Source: Syncephalastrum monosporum B8922
Taxonomy: Eukaryota; Mucoromycota; Mucoromycetes; Mucorales; Syncephalastraceae
Direction: 5' to 3'
DNA: 64,000 nt
Assembly: GCA_000697355.1 (NCBI GenBank)
Contig: JNEN01001241.1
Location: 178,506 to 242,505 of the forward strand
Position 1 is the first letter of the stretch, and each line of letters opens with the position of its first letter. The notes beneath the pieces were generated by a model. That model saw only the letters and a list, made by a program, of their open reading frames with translations. It had not been told where the DNA came from and made no database searches. This document shows, piece after piece, positions 46,131 through 57,800 of the stretch. Position numbers and translations under genes: made by a program.

Positions 46131-47115
46131 TAATAGATTGCGTACAGAAGTGGTACAAACATAATACGGAAACTAGCCTACCGAGATTCATTCAGAAGAC
46201 AGTTGGTCGTTCGACTGAAGTGTACTTTCTACATACCTACGGCAGAATCGGGTTCGTTATTGGGAGCGCAAGGCAGCAGGCCGCCATCTTATCTAACTAA
46301 CGCGCCCGTGGAGGGCACGCGTCTAATTCCTTTTGTTAAACTCATGTCTCAGAATAATTCATCCAATGTGAGTCACTTACCATGATGGGTGGGGTTGAGA
46401 GACATTTGGGTATATGCCTATGAGTAAGGGTTTAAAGTACTACCGGCTTCTACCGTAGGCTAGGGTGGAGGGGGAGAACAAAGCAAGGAGGACAAAAGGA
46501 GCGGAACTGACATCAAATGAGTACAAATTGATATGTTTCAATCTCTTATGTAATTTAATTCACTTACAGACAGAGGAAAAAAGCAGAAAAAAAACCTCTG
46601 GTGCAAGGGCGCGAGCGGAAGAGAAGACAGGAGGAGAAGAAAACGCAATGCAACAAGCTACGTATACGTTGAAACAATGTTAATGATGTCCGATGTATTG
46701 TATATTTAACGCGACAACTTACTATCGTGCACACCGGTGAATGGGCGAGCAACCGGTGGCAGAGGGACTTGAGAGGAACTCGTGTCGTCTATGTTGTTTC
46801 TGTTAGATTATACCCATAATTCTATGTATAAATGTACTTGCCGTAGAAAAAAAGACATTAAGAAGGACAAACAAAAGAAGAAGAAGAAAAGCAGACGTGT
46901 GAGGAACCAGAGCTCTTTTTATGAGACAGACTCACGTCGATGGACTTTCATGAAATTACATGAGCCGCGTCTGCCAGTGGGAAAGAATAACGCACGAGAA
47001 AATACATTGGCCTACTTTGCTAATACGCGGTCCACGTTGACCGACGGGAAAAGGGTCCTTATAAATAGGATTTTTATGTATCATACGTGCTTTGCGGAAG
47101 TGGTATCAACTATCA
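46090..47115 (-). repeat. Dispersed multi-intron sequence, copy 1
   Basis: Clearly homologous by eye to 59290-60450, same orientation. Shared blocks include AAAAAACCTCTG, GAGCGGAAGAG, GCACACCGGTG, GCAACCGGTGGCAGAGGGAC, AAGAAGAAGAAAAG and CATTGGCCTACTTT. On the minus strand both copies keep splice-donor-like sequences at matching places (GTAAGTG beside the CCTCTG block, GTAAGT beside CACCGGTGTGCA, GTATGTA near the left end, and a GC-type GGCAAGTA). Frames differ between copies because of indels. The pattern suggests an intron-rich gene or gene-derived repeat on the minus strand that has been duplicated and is decaying. Identity of the encoded protein is unknown. Confidence 0.6.
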
Positions 47116-47158
47116 GGAATCTTATCTGCCTTTTCTCTATTTCACTCAATGCCATTCT

Positions 47159-47427
47159 TCATACAAAAGAAAAAACTTGCACAATATCGCTCATGCGATC
47201 GAAAATAGACAGATAGCAAGCCGGATGCTGCCTTCCTACTGAACCTAAAAAGGAACAGAGACAGAGAAGTACATGACGTGGTAGCTGGACGACGGAAACT
47301 TTGCTTGGGTGGGCAAGATTGGAAATTGGACACCTGCATTGGGTGCCGGATCCAGAGTGGAGTTGCATACAAGCAAATGATCATGATCATGGGTGAGCGG
47401 AGTGGAATGGTGTGATAAAGCGGGCAT
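47159..47427 (-). CDS. Possible exons of an unidentified minus-strand gene
   Basis: A frame starting at 47427 (MPALSHHSTPLTHDHDHLL, VCNSTLDPAPNAG) looks protein-like. It could be spliced from a CAG|gtgtcc donor to a strong pyrimidine-tract acceptor (cctttttag), giving GSVGRQHPACYLSIFDRMSD. Alternatively it reads straight on to a stop after SVSVPF. It lies just upstream, on the same strand, of dispersed-repeat copy 1, so it may be the 5' part of that gene. No family recognised. Confidence 0.3.
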
Positions 47428-47625
47428 ACGTACGTGTACGTGTACGGTGTCTCACAAGCACCTAGGTTCTTTCACATACTGCACATTATACACATATCTA
47501 CTCGTTCACTTCTCCTACAGCCCGCAAGGTAAGCCTTGTCATTCCTGCACACCCTGAGTGTTGATGCATTGCTCTCCATTTCCACTGTCTAGTACACAGC
47601 ACATATCCGTACACATACACACAAT

Positions 47626-50083
47626 ATGGTAAACCTTTGTCAGGCGTGCATTTCGGTAGCAACTCACGTACTGTATGCTGCCAGCTGTTGCGCATTCGTT
47701 CCAAGGAAGGCATGAATCGTGTGCAAGTGGAGGCCTCGGACACGTTTGCTTCTCTCGCAGAGAAGGTGATTTCATTCTCTCGGATCGGGCTCGTCTTCTT
47801 GTGCTTAGACACGCGTCTCCGTACATATTTGTAGATTGCCAGTATGCTTCACATTGACGATCCATCCACGCTTGCCCTCGGCGATCAGCCTAATCCAGAC
47901 CGTCAGTCTCCTATAAGCACGATTGGCGGCAAGACGCTTGGTTCTGCTGGTCTGAAGTGAGTGCTTTGTTTTCGAGTCCTCTCGGTAATTTGGCTCGATT
48001 TTGATATGTATATTAATGTGCACACATGTATGTATATGCATACTCGATATTCGCATATGTCTTAGACACGGAGATATTGTGTTTGTTACCTATACCGAAC
48101 CGACACAGCCCGAGCCTGCTCAATCGGCCACGCCAAGCGCCGATCCGTCCGGTCTCGTTCCTATCGATGCCCTTGCCTCGATCAAGCAAGATAAAGTCGA
48201 TGACTTCCTCGACAAGGAACGTGGCCTCATCAAAAGACCTAAAGATACCAAATTGTCAGTAAGCGGATGGCTTATTACGATCGCACGGGCTCACGTGCAA
48301 TGGTCTCTCTCTCTTTCTCTTCCTTTTTTGTAGCTGCCGGCACGGCGACAACGCCATGTGTGATTACTGTATGCCATTGGAGGTAACTTCAAGACAAGCA
48401 ACGGTGATGTATGTGGGAGGGAAGTGCTTATTGAGCCCACGCGTGTGTGTCTCTTTCTGTGTTTGTAGCCTTATGATTTAGGCTACCTGGAAGAAAACAA
48501 GATCAAGCACATGTCCTTCCATGCCTATCTGCGTCAGATCGATCAAGCCAAGCAAACCAATGCGCCGTCGTCGACTGTCCTCAAGGAACTACCCCCACTC
48601 GAGGAGCCGAACTACAAGGTGAAGGTACCCTGCAGTGGTGGCCACGCTCCTTGGCCGGAAGGTATCTGTACCAAGTGCCAACCCAGCGCGATCACCCTTC
48701 AACGCCAGGTAACTTTAGCTACTGTAAAGGTCATGTTGGCGTTACTGATTCTTGATAATCAGACATATCGTATGGTTGACCACGTCGAATTCTCATCGGC
48801 CGGCCTAATCGACAATTTCCTCAACTATTGGCGTAACACAGGGTGCCAGCGTATCGGTTATCTCTACGGCCGTTACGAGCCCTACCTGGATGTGCCGCTT
48901 GGCATTAAAGCGGTAGTTGAAGCAATCTACGAGCCTCCGCAGGAAGATCACATTGACGGCATCCGGCTCACAGCGTGGAAAGAAGAGGACATGGTCAATG
49001 AAGTGGCCAGAGCGTGTGACCTGCAGATCGTTGGCATGATCTTTACCGACCTGATCGACGACGGGAGCGGCAAGGGCACCGTCCTCGCCAAACGCCACGT
49101 CGACTCGTACTTTTTGTCTTCCCTCGAGTGTGCATTTGCGGCCGATATGCAGAGCCGTCACCCGAGCCCATGCAAGCATTCGGCATCTGGAAAATACGGC
49201 TCCAAGTTTTTGACGTGCGTTGTCTCGGGCGACACGGACGGTAACATTGATGTCAAAGCTTACCAGGTGTCAGAGACGACGGTGGCTCTCAAGGAGGCCG
49301 AAATTATCGAACCGAGCCGAAAACCATCCGTGATGCGTGTCCGGGAAAGCATCTCGCATGAGCTGTACGTACCCGAAGTGTTTTACAAGTACAAGAACGA
49401 GTACGGTGTTGTCGTCAAGGAATCTGCCAAGCCCACCTTCCCGATTGAGTATCTTTTGGTCAATGTAAGCTCAGATAGGACAAGAAACGAGGGAGGGAGA
49501 GCGTGCCCAGGACTCACCGAGAAAATCCTTTCTTTTACAGGTCACGAACGGCTTTCCACACAACCCGTCGCCTCTGTTCACAGCTGTGACAGGCTTCGCA
49601 GTGGAGAACCGGCCAGGCTTATCATCCCAGGACATGGGGTCCCTAGCACGATACCTCGCTACGGCTGGCAATTCGGCTGAACTGAAGCAACTTTTATCCG
49701 ACTTCCATGCGCTTTGTTATATCCAGTCGACGCACACGCTCTCGAAGGAGGAGTTCCAAACACTGTGCCGTGTGGCGATAAATCCAGATGCAAACACCGA
49801 CATGCTCGAGAATATGGATGGCTGGAAGACATTAAACATGGTGCTCACAGAAGCAGGTATGTTGAGTACTGGTGTTCTGTACCTTTCTGATTTTGAGTCT
49901 GTTCTCCATTTTCTAATCTGTATGGGGGTATTAGAAAACCACACACCGTCCGCACCACGATCAGGGACGACTTCGGGGGCGATGACGCCTGCCGAAACAG
50001 AAGTAGCGTGTCGGCACTGCACATTTGTAAATCCAGGGGGCACTTCGAGCTGCGAAATGTGTGGACTGCCACTCAACGAGTAG
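47626..50083 (+). CDS. NPL4: Npl4, Cdc48/p97 cofactor in ubiquitin-dependent degradation
   Basis: Nine exons: 47626-47628, 47685-47765, 47835-47956, 48066-48254, 48334-48382, 48469-48708, 48763-49464, 49541-49856, 49935-50083; 616 residues. Exon 1 is just the ATG (ATG|gtaaac), followed by LLRIRSKEGMNRVQV. Landmarks: N-terminal ubiquitin-like fold (GLKHGDIVFV), the zinc-finger segment CRHGDNAMCDYC and FHAYLRQID, PWPEGICTKCQPSAI, the MPN-like core (VEFSSAGLIDNFLNYWR, GYLYGRYEPY, AVVEAIYEPPQE), and a C-terminal Npl4-type zinc finger CRHCTFVNPGG..SCEMC. With Ufd1 and Cdc48 it unfolds ubiquitylated proteins for the proteasome. The last intron (49857-49934) is 78 nt, in frame and stop-free, so it may be optional. 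Confidence 0.95.
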
Positions 50084-50482
50084 AATACGGTAGTTTTGTT
50101 TGCTGGCATAAAAACCAAAAAAAAAAAAAAAATCATAATAATAGACAAAACAAAAATCAGAGTCAAGACTTGAAACAGATCGACAGCTCAGAGGGTGGTG
50201 ATAACAATTAATGGAACTCATGCGTTCATACTGTACGTACAGTACATATAGTGAGTGATCCTTCTACTTTCTTGGCAAGAAGGGATCGGGGGATCGACGG
50301 CACTTGGTTTCACCAATTTCCCCGACGAGGATAGCGCGGTCGCTGGCTGATCTAACGGTTTAACGGTAAAAAAGCGAAAGAGAGAAAGAGAGACGAGAGA
50401 AAGAGAAGACTACAGCGGTTTTAAGTCAGCCTTTAAGTTCTCTTTCGTTTCTGTCTTCGCACGCTCCTTTCAAACTTCGGCT
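50084..50482. other. Intergenic region
   Basis: 399 bp between NPL4 and the next plus-strand gene. It has an A-tract at 50117-50132 and a GAGAAAGAGA repeat at 50380-50410; no gene seen. Confidence 0.6.
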
Positions 50483-52083
50483 ATGCTCAAACTGCTCGCC
50501 ACAACTGCCTCAGCCACTTCCCGGCGATCCATCCTCCTTATCATCGCATCCCTCATCTCTGTCTCATTGCTCTTTCTGTATTCTGCATCTATTCGCCAAG
50601 CTGCTGTGCATACGACTGCCTCCTCCTCATCCTCCTCATCCTCCTCCCCGGCAATGGCCATGTCCGATTTTCCGACATGCATGGCCAATACAGCCAATCA
50701 AGACAAATATGCCCTCACGAAACCCCAGTGGGAGCAGTGTCTCGAGCCCAACGACGGATCTGACACTTATCTCTCCATCGTCATTGTCACTCGCATGGAC
50801 GACTATGCTGGGTATGTCATGTATCGCGCACACGACATAACAAAACTACTCACCACGTGGCTTAATATCAATATTAATTACATTGAATCCTCCTTGGGCC
50901 CTTCTCGTCTCTATAGAAACCAGCATCACCGTTTCCAAAACTTTATCGACAGCGCGTACCTCTTGGCCGAGCACTCGCAACAGAAGATCGAGCTTCTCAT
51001 CGTCGAGTGGAACCCGCCCGAGGATAAGCGCAAAGTCATTGATGTTTTCGTAAGTGTTTCTATTTCTAATCTGTGTGTGTTCATGGAAGTCCCTGTCGTC
51101 TTATACAAGTATCCACACAGCGCTTCCGCCAGTCACCCTACCTGAACTACCGTGTCATCTCCGTTCCTAAGAAGATCCATCAAGCGCTACCCAACCGGGG
51201 CAACGCCCCGCTGCATGAGTTTGAAGGCAAAAACGTCGGTCTTCGTTTCGCCCGGGGCGAGTTCATTGTAGCCACCAACCAAGGTGAGAAAAAAGGAAGA
51301 GGAAAAAGGAAGCGTGAAAATGTGCAAGTCTGATGCTGTGTTTTCTCTCGTCGGCAGATGACATCTGGTCACACAACTTCATTAATGCGGTTAAGTCACG
51401 CGTGTTTGAAAAGGGCAGAATCTATCTCCAACACCAGGATCCACACAATATGTAAGAACAGAGAGCGCAAGCAAAAATAGGAGCACTTACATATCGCTAT
51501 CATTATTCAAAGTCATGACCCACTGCCCCCCTCCATCGTTCGACTCCCCTCGTTTGCAGACGACGACGTCCTCTACAGCGCCTGTGCTCTCGGTGACCAG
51601 GACTGGGGCAACTATAAACTTCCGAAGCCCATGAACGTCACGGTTGAAAATATACTGGACATTGCTGATCAGGCTGGCGATTTTACCATGGCGCACCGCG
51701 ATACTTGGCAGATTCCTCGCGGCTACAGAGAGGAGGGTGGTGTTGCATGGTAAGCAAGCGTGGCGAATGTATATACTATATGGATAAAAATCAACCGTCA
51801 TACTTTGTGTAGGATGGACATTGAATTCATTTGCACGGCTACCTGGACTTTTGATATACCCGTTGTCTACGAAAAGCGAGGATTCACATGCCATCAGGAC
51901 CATGAAAACATTTGGGAATTCAACCCCGAGAGAGTAACAGACAACAAGGATATCAAAATGGACGAGATCATGCGCAAGGAGAAGATCTACCTTAACAAGG
52001 AAGGGCAATGGGCCCTTCAGCAGTTGGATATTTGGGAGTACGGTTTGGGCTGCATAGAATTTAAGGGCGGTTTATGCTGGTAG
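50483..52083 (+). CDS. Type II membrane protein, glycosyltransferase-like, unknown substrate
   Basis: Six exons: 50483-50811, 50917-51049, 51121-51283, 51358-51451, 51513-51749, 51813-52083; 408 residues. A short basic N-terminus precedes one hydrophobic helix (SILLIIASLISVSLLFLY), then a Ser-rich stem, as in Golgi type II enzymes. The luminal part begins YLSIVIVTRMDDYAGNQHHR and has ELLIVEWNPPEDKRK, PNRGNAPLHEFEGKNVG, ARGEFIVATNQDDIW and FTMAHRDTWQIPRGY. The strand-then-DD pattern in TNQDDIWSHNF is compatible with a GT-A-type DxD site, but I cannot name a CAZy family. It recalls an uncharacterised conserved protein of fungi and some protists. Function: unknown, probably glycan-related. Confidence 0.8.
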
Positions 52084-52347
52084 ACGATTTATATTCATAA
52101 AGCTCTCGTGTCTCAAATATGATGCAGGTTGCATTTGCGATATTTAGTAGATATCGCGCATGTACCCGCGCCACAATCATGTACGATTCTTGTCACTGTG
52201 CTGGTCAGGGACCTAGGACTGGGTCGCGTGCAGTATTTCTTTACATTCGAGATACGCTTAACAAGGGAGACGATATCCTTTTTTTTTTTTCGTGTGTGTG
52301 TGTGTGTACCTGCTGAAGATTTCCGAAAGCAAAAAGTATCACGAGTC

Positions 52348-52383
<36 letters not shown>

Positions 52384-54134
52384 GACAAGGAACCAAGAAA
52401 AAGATACATAACGCATTCTGCTAAGAAACGTATCGCTCGGGATACCTGTCAGAAAGGCATACCACCGCAAGATATGCATGTCTCCTCACGGTTTGAGATT
52501 ATAACGATAAATCAAGGCATGTTGCTCAGCATAAGAGCAGGCATTTCATGGGAAAGCAAGACACACCAATGGCACGACTTTTCCCATGAGAACCTTGAGA
52601 TTTTCCAAGCGCCGTTGTAAAAGGATGAAACTGTGGGGAACGAGGTGGAAGAAGATCTTTAAAAGTTGCCAAATTCGATTATATGTGACACAAAGCGGTA
52701 TGAGGATTACCAAAGCATTTTTTTTTTTTTTTGCTGTACTTGTGTTCCCATCGCCTTGCCCGGAAAGTAAGCGGCGAAAGCCGTGCGTCTTCCACCGCAC
52801 GCGCGTGCTTGTGCTTGCTTAAATTTTCGAAATGCTTCGATCGATCTATATTTGCCGCAGGCTATATTTCTTTCTACACCTTTTCTGACATTTATCGATC
52901 ATCTCCATCACAAAAAGGATAGAACCAAGAAGAATGAACCTTTCGTTAGAAGGCAAAGATAGTAAAGATATGAAACGTTGACAAAATGGTAAGGTAACCT
53001 AAAAAGCTCTATGCGCACACTTTTTTTCTCGTCAATGTTCCACTCCTTCGATTTTCAGCCCTTTTCTTCACACGCATAGGCCCCCGTTTGGGCCGTAAAT
53101 TTACCGGGAGAAGCTCCCAATCAGGAATCATACCCGTTCGAAAATAAGCCGCCACGAAAATGAGGTGAAGCACTCGGTAACTACAGCTTCAGCCACCCAT
53201 GTCGGTTTGTATGCGTATTCAAAAATAAAAAAAAATATTACAAAAAAAAAAAAATAAAAGATGAGTATCATCTATCACTGCCACGGGCCTGTCGATCCTC
53301 ACCTTATGCGAGAGCCCACCCTGAGTTCTCCGTAAGGCTGGTGTATAGCCTTTTTCAAAATGGCAGCGTACACCGTTCCGTCCGAAAAGGTGGCATGGTA
53401 TCATGAGATGAGTTCTCTCAAATCTATTATTATTGCTTTTGTTTATATTATTGCTATGGGAAACAGAAATCGAGTCATTGTTGCTAATAACCAAGCCTCC
53501 TCTGCTCTGTCTGTTTGTTAGACATGATCCATGTATTTTCTCGCCTGCACTCTCCGAATCTAATTTTATTTTTGGTTTGTTTGCTGTCCAATTCTCTTTT
53601 TTTTTTTTTTGCAAATATCTCCTCTTCTGTTGTTAGACTACTGCTGCAGGAGTAGAGAAGGAGGTCACGCCTCAAAAAAATTTATGTCTGACGAGAGGAG
53701 AAATATGTGTGCGTGCGCGCGTGTGTGTGATAGAATGAGCGAGCTTGCGTGTGTGGAGCGAGGGGGTCATAGGGATAAAGAAAAAGGAGATCGTACAGAC
53801 ACACAAAATAAAGTGAGTTGCGAAGAGCTGCACCACACGGGTGTGTGGCCCAATGAATGTGACATGGTCGCACTTCTTGCTCTTTGTGAAATACACCGCA
53901 GTATTTTTGTGTTTGTGTGGGCCCAATCACGGCTGAGGCTGATTTGCTGCTCCTGATTGGAGCCCGCACCCCCTCTTTTCCTGACTTACCCGCGCCTCAC
54001 TTCTTGTAACCAACCCCCCAAAAAAAATAAAAATGTTCAACATATAAATACCCGTCCCTTTTCCAGCTTTATTTTAGCTTCTTGTCTCTTTCATCTTTCT
54101 CACTCTCTCCATACATTTGCATTACCTATCGCCA
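52084..54134. other. Gene-poor region upstream of the acetate transporter
   Basis: About 2 kb. T- and A-tracts at 52276-52287, 52349-52384, 52718-52733 and 53598-53612. Minus-strand frames at 53110-53405 (SDGTVYAAILKKAIHQPYGE followed by a gtgagg donor) look protein-like but lack a start or acceptor, so they may be a gene remnant. The 3' part is promoter of the gene at 54135. Confidence 0.45.
54043..54050 (+). promoter_or_regulatory. Candidate TATA box of the acetate transporter gene
   Basis: TATAAATA, 85 bp upstream of the ATG at 54135, followed by a pyrimidine-rich leader; typical of a strongly regulated fungal promoter. Confidence 0.5.
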
Positions 54135-54866
54135 ATGGCCGAGCATCAAGACATTGAAGCCACTAAGACCGCCTACGTGACTCAGGCCGTCGCTCCTCCC
54201 CCGGCCGTCAGCGGGCCCGTCATCGGCAACCCTGGTCCACTGGGTCTGAGCGCCTTTGCTCTGACCACTTTTGTCCTATCACTCCACAACGCCGGTGCTG
54301 GTGTTCCTTCGGCCGGTCCCAACAACGTCGTCGTCGGTCTCGCTTTCTTCTATGGTGGCCTGGTCCAGGTAGGTCATCCAATTTAGAGTGCAGAGGAACG
54401 TTGTGTATTGATCGGTCTTTTCCCTTGCGCGTAGCTGCTGGCCGGTATGTGGGAGTTCCGCACTGGCAACACCTTTGGTGCCACCGCCTTCTCTAGCTAT
54501 GGTGGTTTCTGGCTCTCGTATGCACTGATCTTTGTCCCTGGCGCCGGTATCAAGTCTGCCTACACTGGTCACGAAGATATCCTTGCCAAGTCGCTCGGTA
54601 TCTACCTCACTGCCTGGGCTATCATGACCGCTCTTTTCCTCATCGCCTGCCACCGTTCGTCGATTGGTATGATCTCTCTTTTCTTCTTCCTGACTGTCAC
54701 CTTTATCCTTCTGGCTGCTGGTGAGTTCAACGCAAGCAGCGGTGCTCATGTTGCCGGTGGTGCCTTTGGTGTCCTCACGGCTGTCATTGCATGGTATATC
54801 GCCCTTTCAGGTCTCCTTACCAAAGAGTCCTCCTACTTTACCCTGCCTATTGGTGTCATTGGTTAA
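54135..54866 (+). CDS. Acetate/ammonium transporter of the Gpr1/Fun34/YaaH (AceTr) family
   Basis: Two exons, 54135-54368 and 54435-54866; 221 residues. The family signature NPAPLGL appears as NPGPLGL just before the first membrane helix. Six hydrophobic helices follow (for example [58 protein letters not shown]), with the conserved [29 protein letters not shown] and [14 protein letters not shown] segments read in pieces. The hydrophilic N-terminus of ~45 residues is as in fungal Ato/Ady2 proteins. It probably imports acetate by proton symport at the plasma membrane; ammonium export is the older suggestion. A TATA box lies upstream. With the carnitine genes it forms a C2-metabolism theme, although 22 kb separate them. 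Confidence 0.93.
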
Positions 54867-57800
54867 ACAAAAAATTTTACATTTTCATATACCATTTAAG
54901 CTCTCTTCACGTAGCCCGCCTTTATCTGAAAAAAAAATATTCTCCCTATTAGCCTCTTAATCTATATTACTTTTTTTCCACATCAATACACAGATCTAGC
55001 ACATGCACACCCTTTTCTTTGTTATTTTAAAATTTGAGTTAATGTTCAACTTCGCCTGGCCGAATGTTAGCACACGGGGGAGAATGCAGGTACCATTTTG
55101 GGACGGCTCTGGTGTAACTTTAAATAAGGCAGTTCCCCATTTTCCCTGGACGTAAGCGCACCATACATACAGCAGCTGAAACCTGTCGGTTTATCTAAAG
55201 CAATGAAGGATAAATAATCTTCTGAAAATATTTTATAGTTCAATTTACATGCGTGTTTCATACCGATGTGAGGCTACCTCATAGAATGGGTCAGTTTATC
55301 TACGCACACGCATTCGCCATTTTCTCTCCTGGGGTTCCTTCAGTTGTCCACCCTTTTCAAAAAGAGAAACCTGTTCAACTCGGGACCATTGCCCCAAATT
55401 GCTGATTTGTACATCCGCCTACTGCTGGTTCACGGTATAATGTGTTCATTAGGACGTGGACAAATATGGCCCTATAAGTAGAGAACTCCTACTGCATTCA
55501 GACCAGATGCTGAGAAATCCACCAGATAGAAAATGAAGACCATAAATAAGTTTCTTTATTGCTACAGTTCATGTCAGCTTTGATGCAAAGAGAATGAAGC
55601 CTCTCAGTTTTCCTATCTTCGTACATAATTATTAGCAAGCACTTGCTGAAAGCATGAAAATGTGCGTTGAACATATTTTAGAAGCCGAGCGACAGTGTCT
55701 GCACCCTACCCCTATTTGTCTCCGACACTCTCGTCCGCTTGATTGCTTGTCTATCTCTAGAGAGGACAATTTAGCTAGTCAGATGCTCTCATCTTCGCCC
55801 TATGGCAGTTACCCTTTCTGCAGCTACCCTAAAATAAAAGTAATAGATTTGAATACATAGTCAGCCGGCATAAGTATCTCATAGTAAAGAACATGCGTGA
55901 TTACAGGAAGAAGCTTGGCCACGGAGAGAGTGAATGGTATGCACGCTTTGTAGTATTAGGATAATTCTGCGCACTGCACATGAGGTATACTTGGTATGAG
56001 TGGGTTCACATGGTCAGTAATTTCTCCTAATGTAAATCCCATGCTGCAAAGAGATTGTGGCTCCTGCGGATATGTGGTGCCACTGAGGTGTCTCTACTAC
56101 GAGCCAATGTTACACATGTATCTACTTTACTGGAGCGGGAGCATCGATTAATCGAGTATGCTGTTTGCACTGCAACTGAGAGAAAAGTTCACAAAGTTCG
56201 TTCATTATACCGTATGCGGTAGCAAGCAATAGTAGCTCTGACACTAACTAAATAGGCCTTGATTCGAATATCCTGAAGTACATGCATAAGAATTCGCTCA
56301 TATATGCACGTATGAGACATATACATGGATAGATAGACTAACTATCTCCCTTGTGTGGCTGCAAATATTAATGTAATTTATGCGGTGCAAGCTTCTAAAA
56401 ATGGGGAAGTAGCTCTCGAGAACGTCACCGAGCTCGTATGATAATACGACCAATAGCTTCGTGCGTTGTGTAGCTCAATGTGGCCGGTCGGCATACACCA
56501 TAACATACGTTTGAAGAAAACCGGATTCGTCGTTTATACCAGCTCCTGCGAAACATAAACATCGAACGAAGTGAGAGGAGCGTGCGTCTGCTAATTGACG
56601 AGGCAGACCACCTGCGCGAGGACGGTCGTCCCAAACACTGAGCTCATTTGCAGGCAACCAACCATTGCATGATAAATGCAGTATACTGCAGGAAGCTCAC
56701 ACCCGTCAATGTCTAACAGCAATCTATTTCGGAGGCGGTGCGAGACTCACAAAAGACCATAGTTTGTGTATTATTTTATTGGCCTGCATACTGTACTGGA
56801 GAATCCTACATGAACTCCCGGAGTATACCGCATGGTCGATCTATCATCTGCTTCATGGGTATGGAGTTACCATAGCCCGTAAACATGACAAAAACGTGCC
56901 GCAAATTGAGGCAAAAGAAACTGTTCTCTCTGGGGCGGATGGACGTTCGGTGGTGTCGTCTCTCAACTTGCCATGCGAGTCCAGATTATATAGCCTGCTC
57001 AGGCGAGCACATGGCGGTACTGGATAATAGAAGTTGTGAGAGACTAACGCATAGCCTGTAAGACTATGCTAATGGATTTTAATAAGAAGAGATAACCATT
57101 AATACAAAGTACGATATCAGCAGCTTTATTCACGTATGTGTTTATAGTTGCTGTGCTCGGTTCAGCACTGCCTAGCATATAACGACGCTTTGACTTATAC
57201 GTACATTCCCTTTTGCGGTTCCTTCTTTACCTTGGATCAGGGCGCATCAGGAAGTCTGTAAGAATAGAAAAGAAGGTAGAAGTATTGGCTCTCCAAATAT
57301 CGCCTTGCGAGGCTATTGCTGTCAGCTCATTCCTCCCCCACCCTAGCCTGCGGCTTCTTCTTGGCCGCTTCTTAAGACCCATTAATACATTTCTCTCGTC
57401 TCTTAAGCAGCGCTTCTGACTTGTACCAGGACGACTAATAATATTGATCGCAGATATGATGATAATATACCGGAGCTGCTTGTCCGTCTCTTTCTATACG
57501 AGTTGGCGCCACGGCTTGCAGTCGTAGTGCAATGGAGGAACGGCTGTAAGCACCGTGTGTGATAGCCCATCCACTTTAGCGACTCAATCGCCAGACTGTG
57601 GCAGCATCTCAAGCATCACACATGGATACGGCGCACAGACTGAGTGCAATATTTTGAAGCCTGGTACCTGACTCTCATACTTTAAATCAAACTATTTACT
57701 GCCCTTGTGAATCTCTCAAAGCATAGCCTCTTTACCAAACTACTTCTTCTAGTCGCGAGCTGTACCAGGTGTGGCAAGAGCCCACGCCGATGACGATAAA

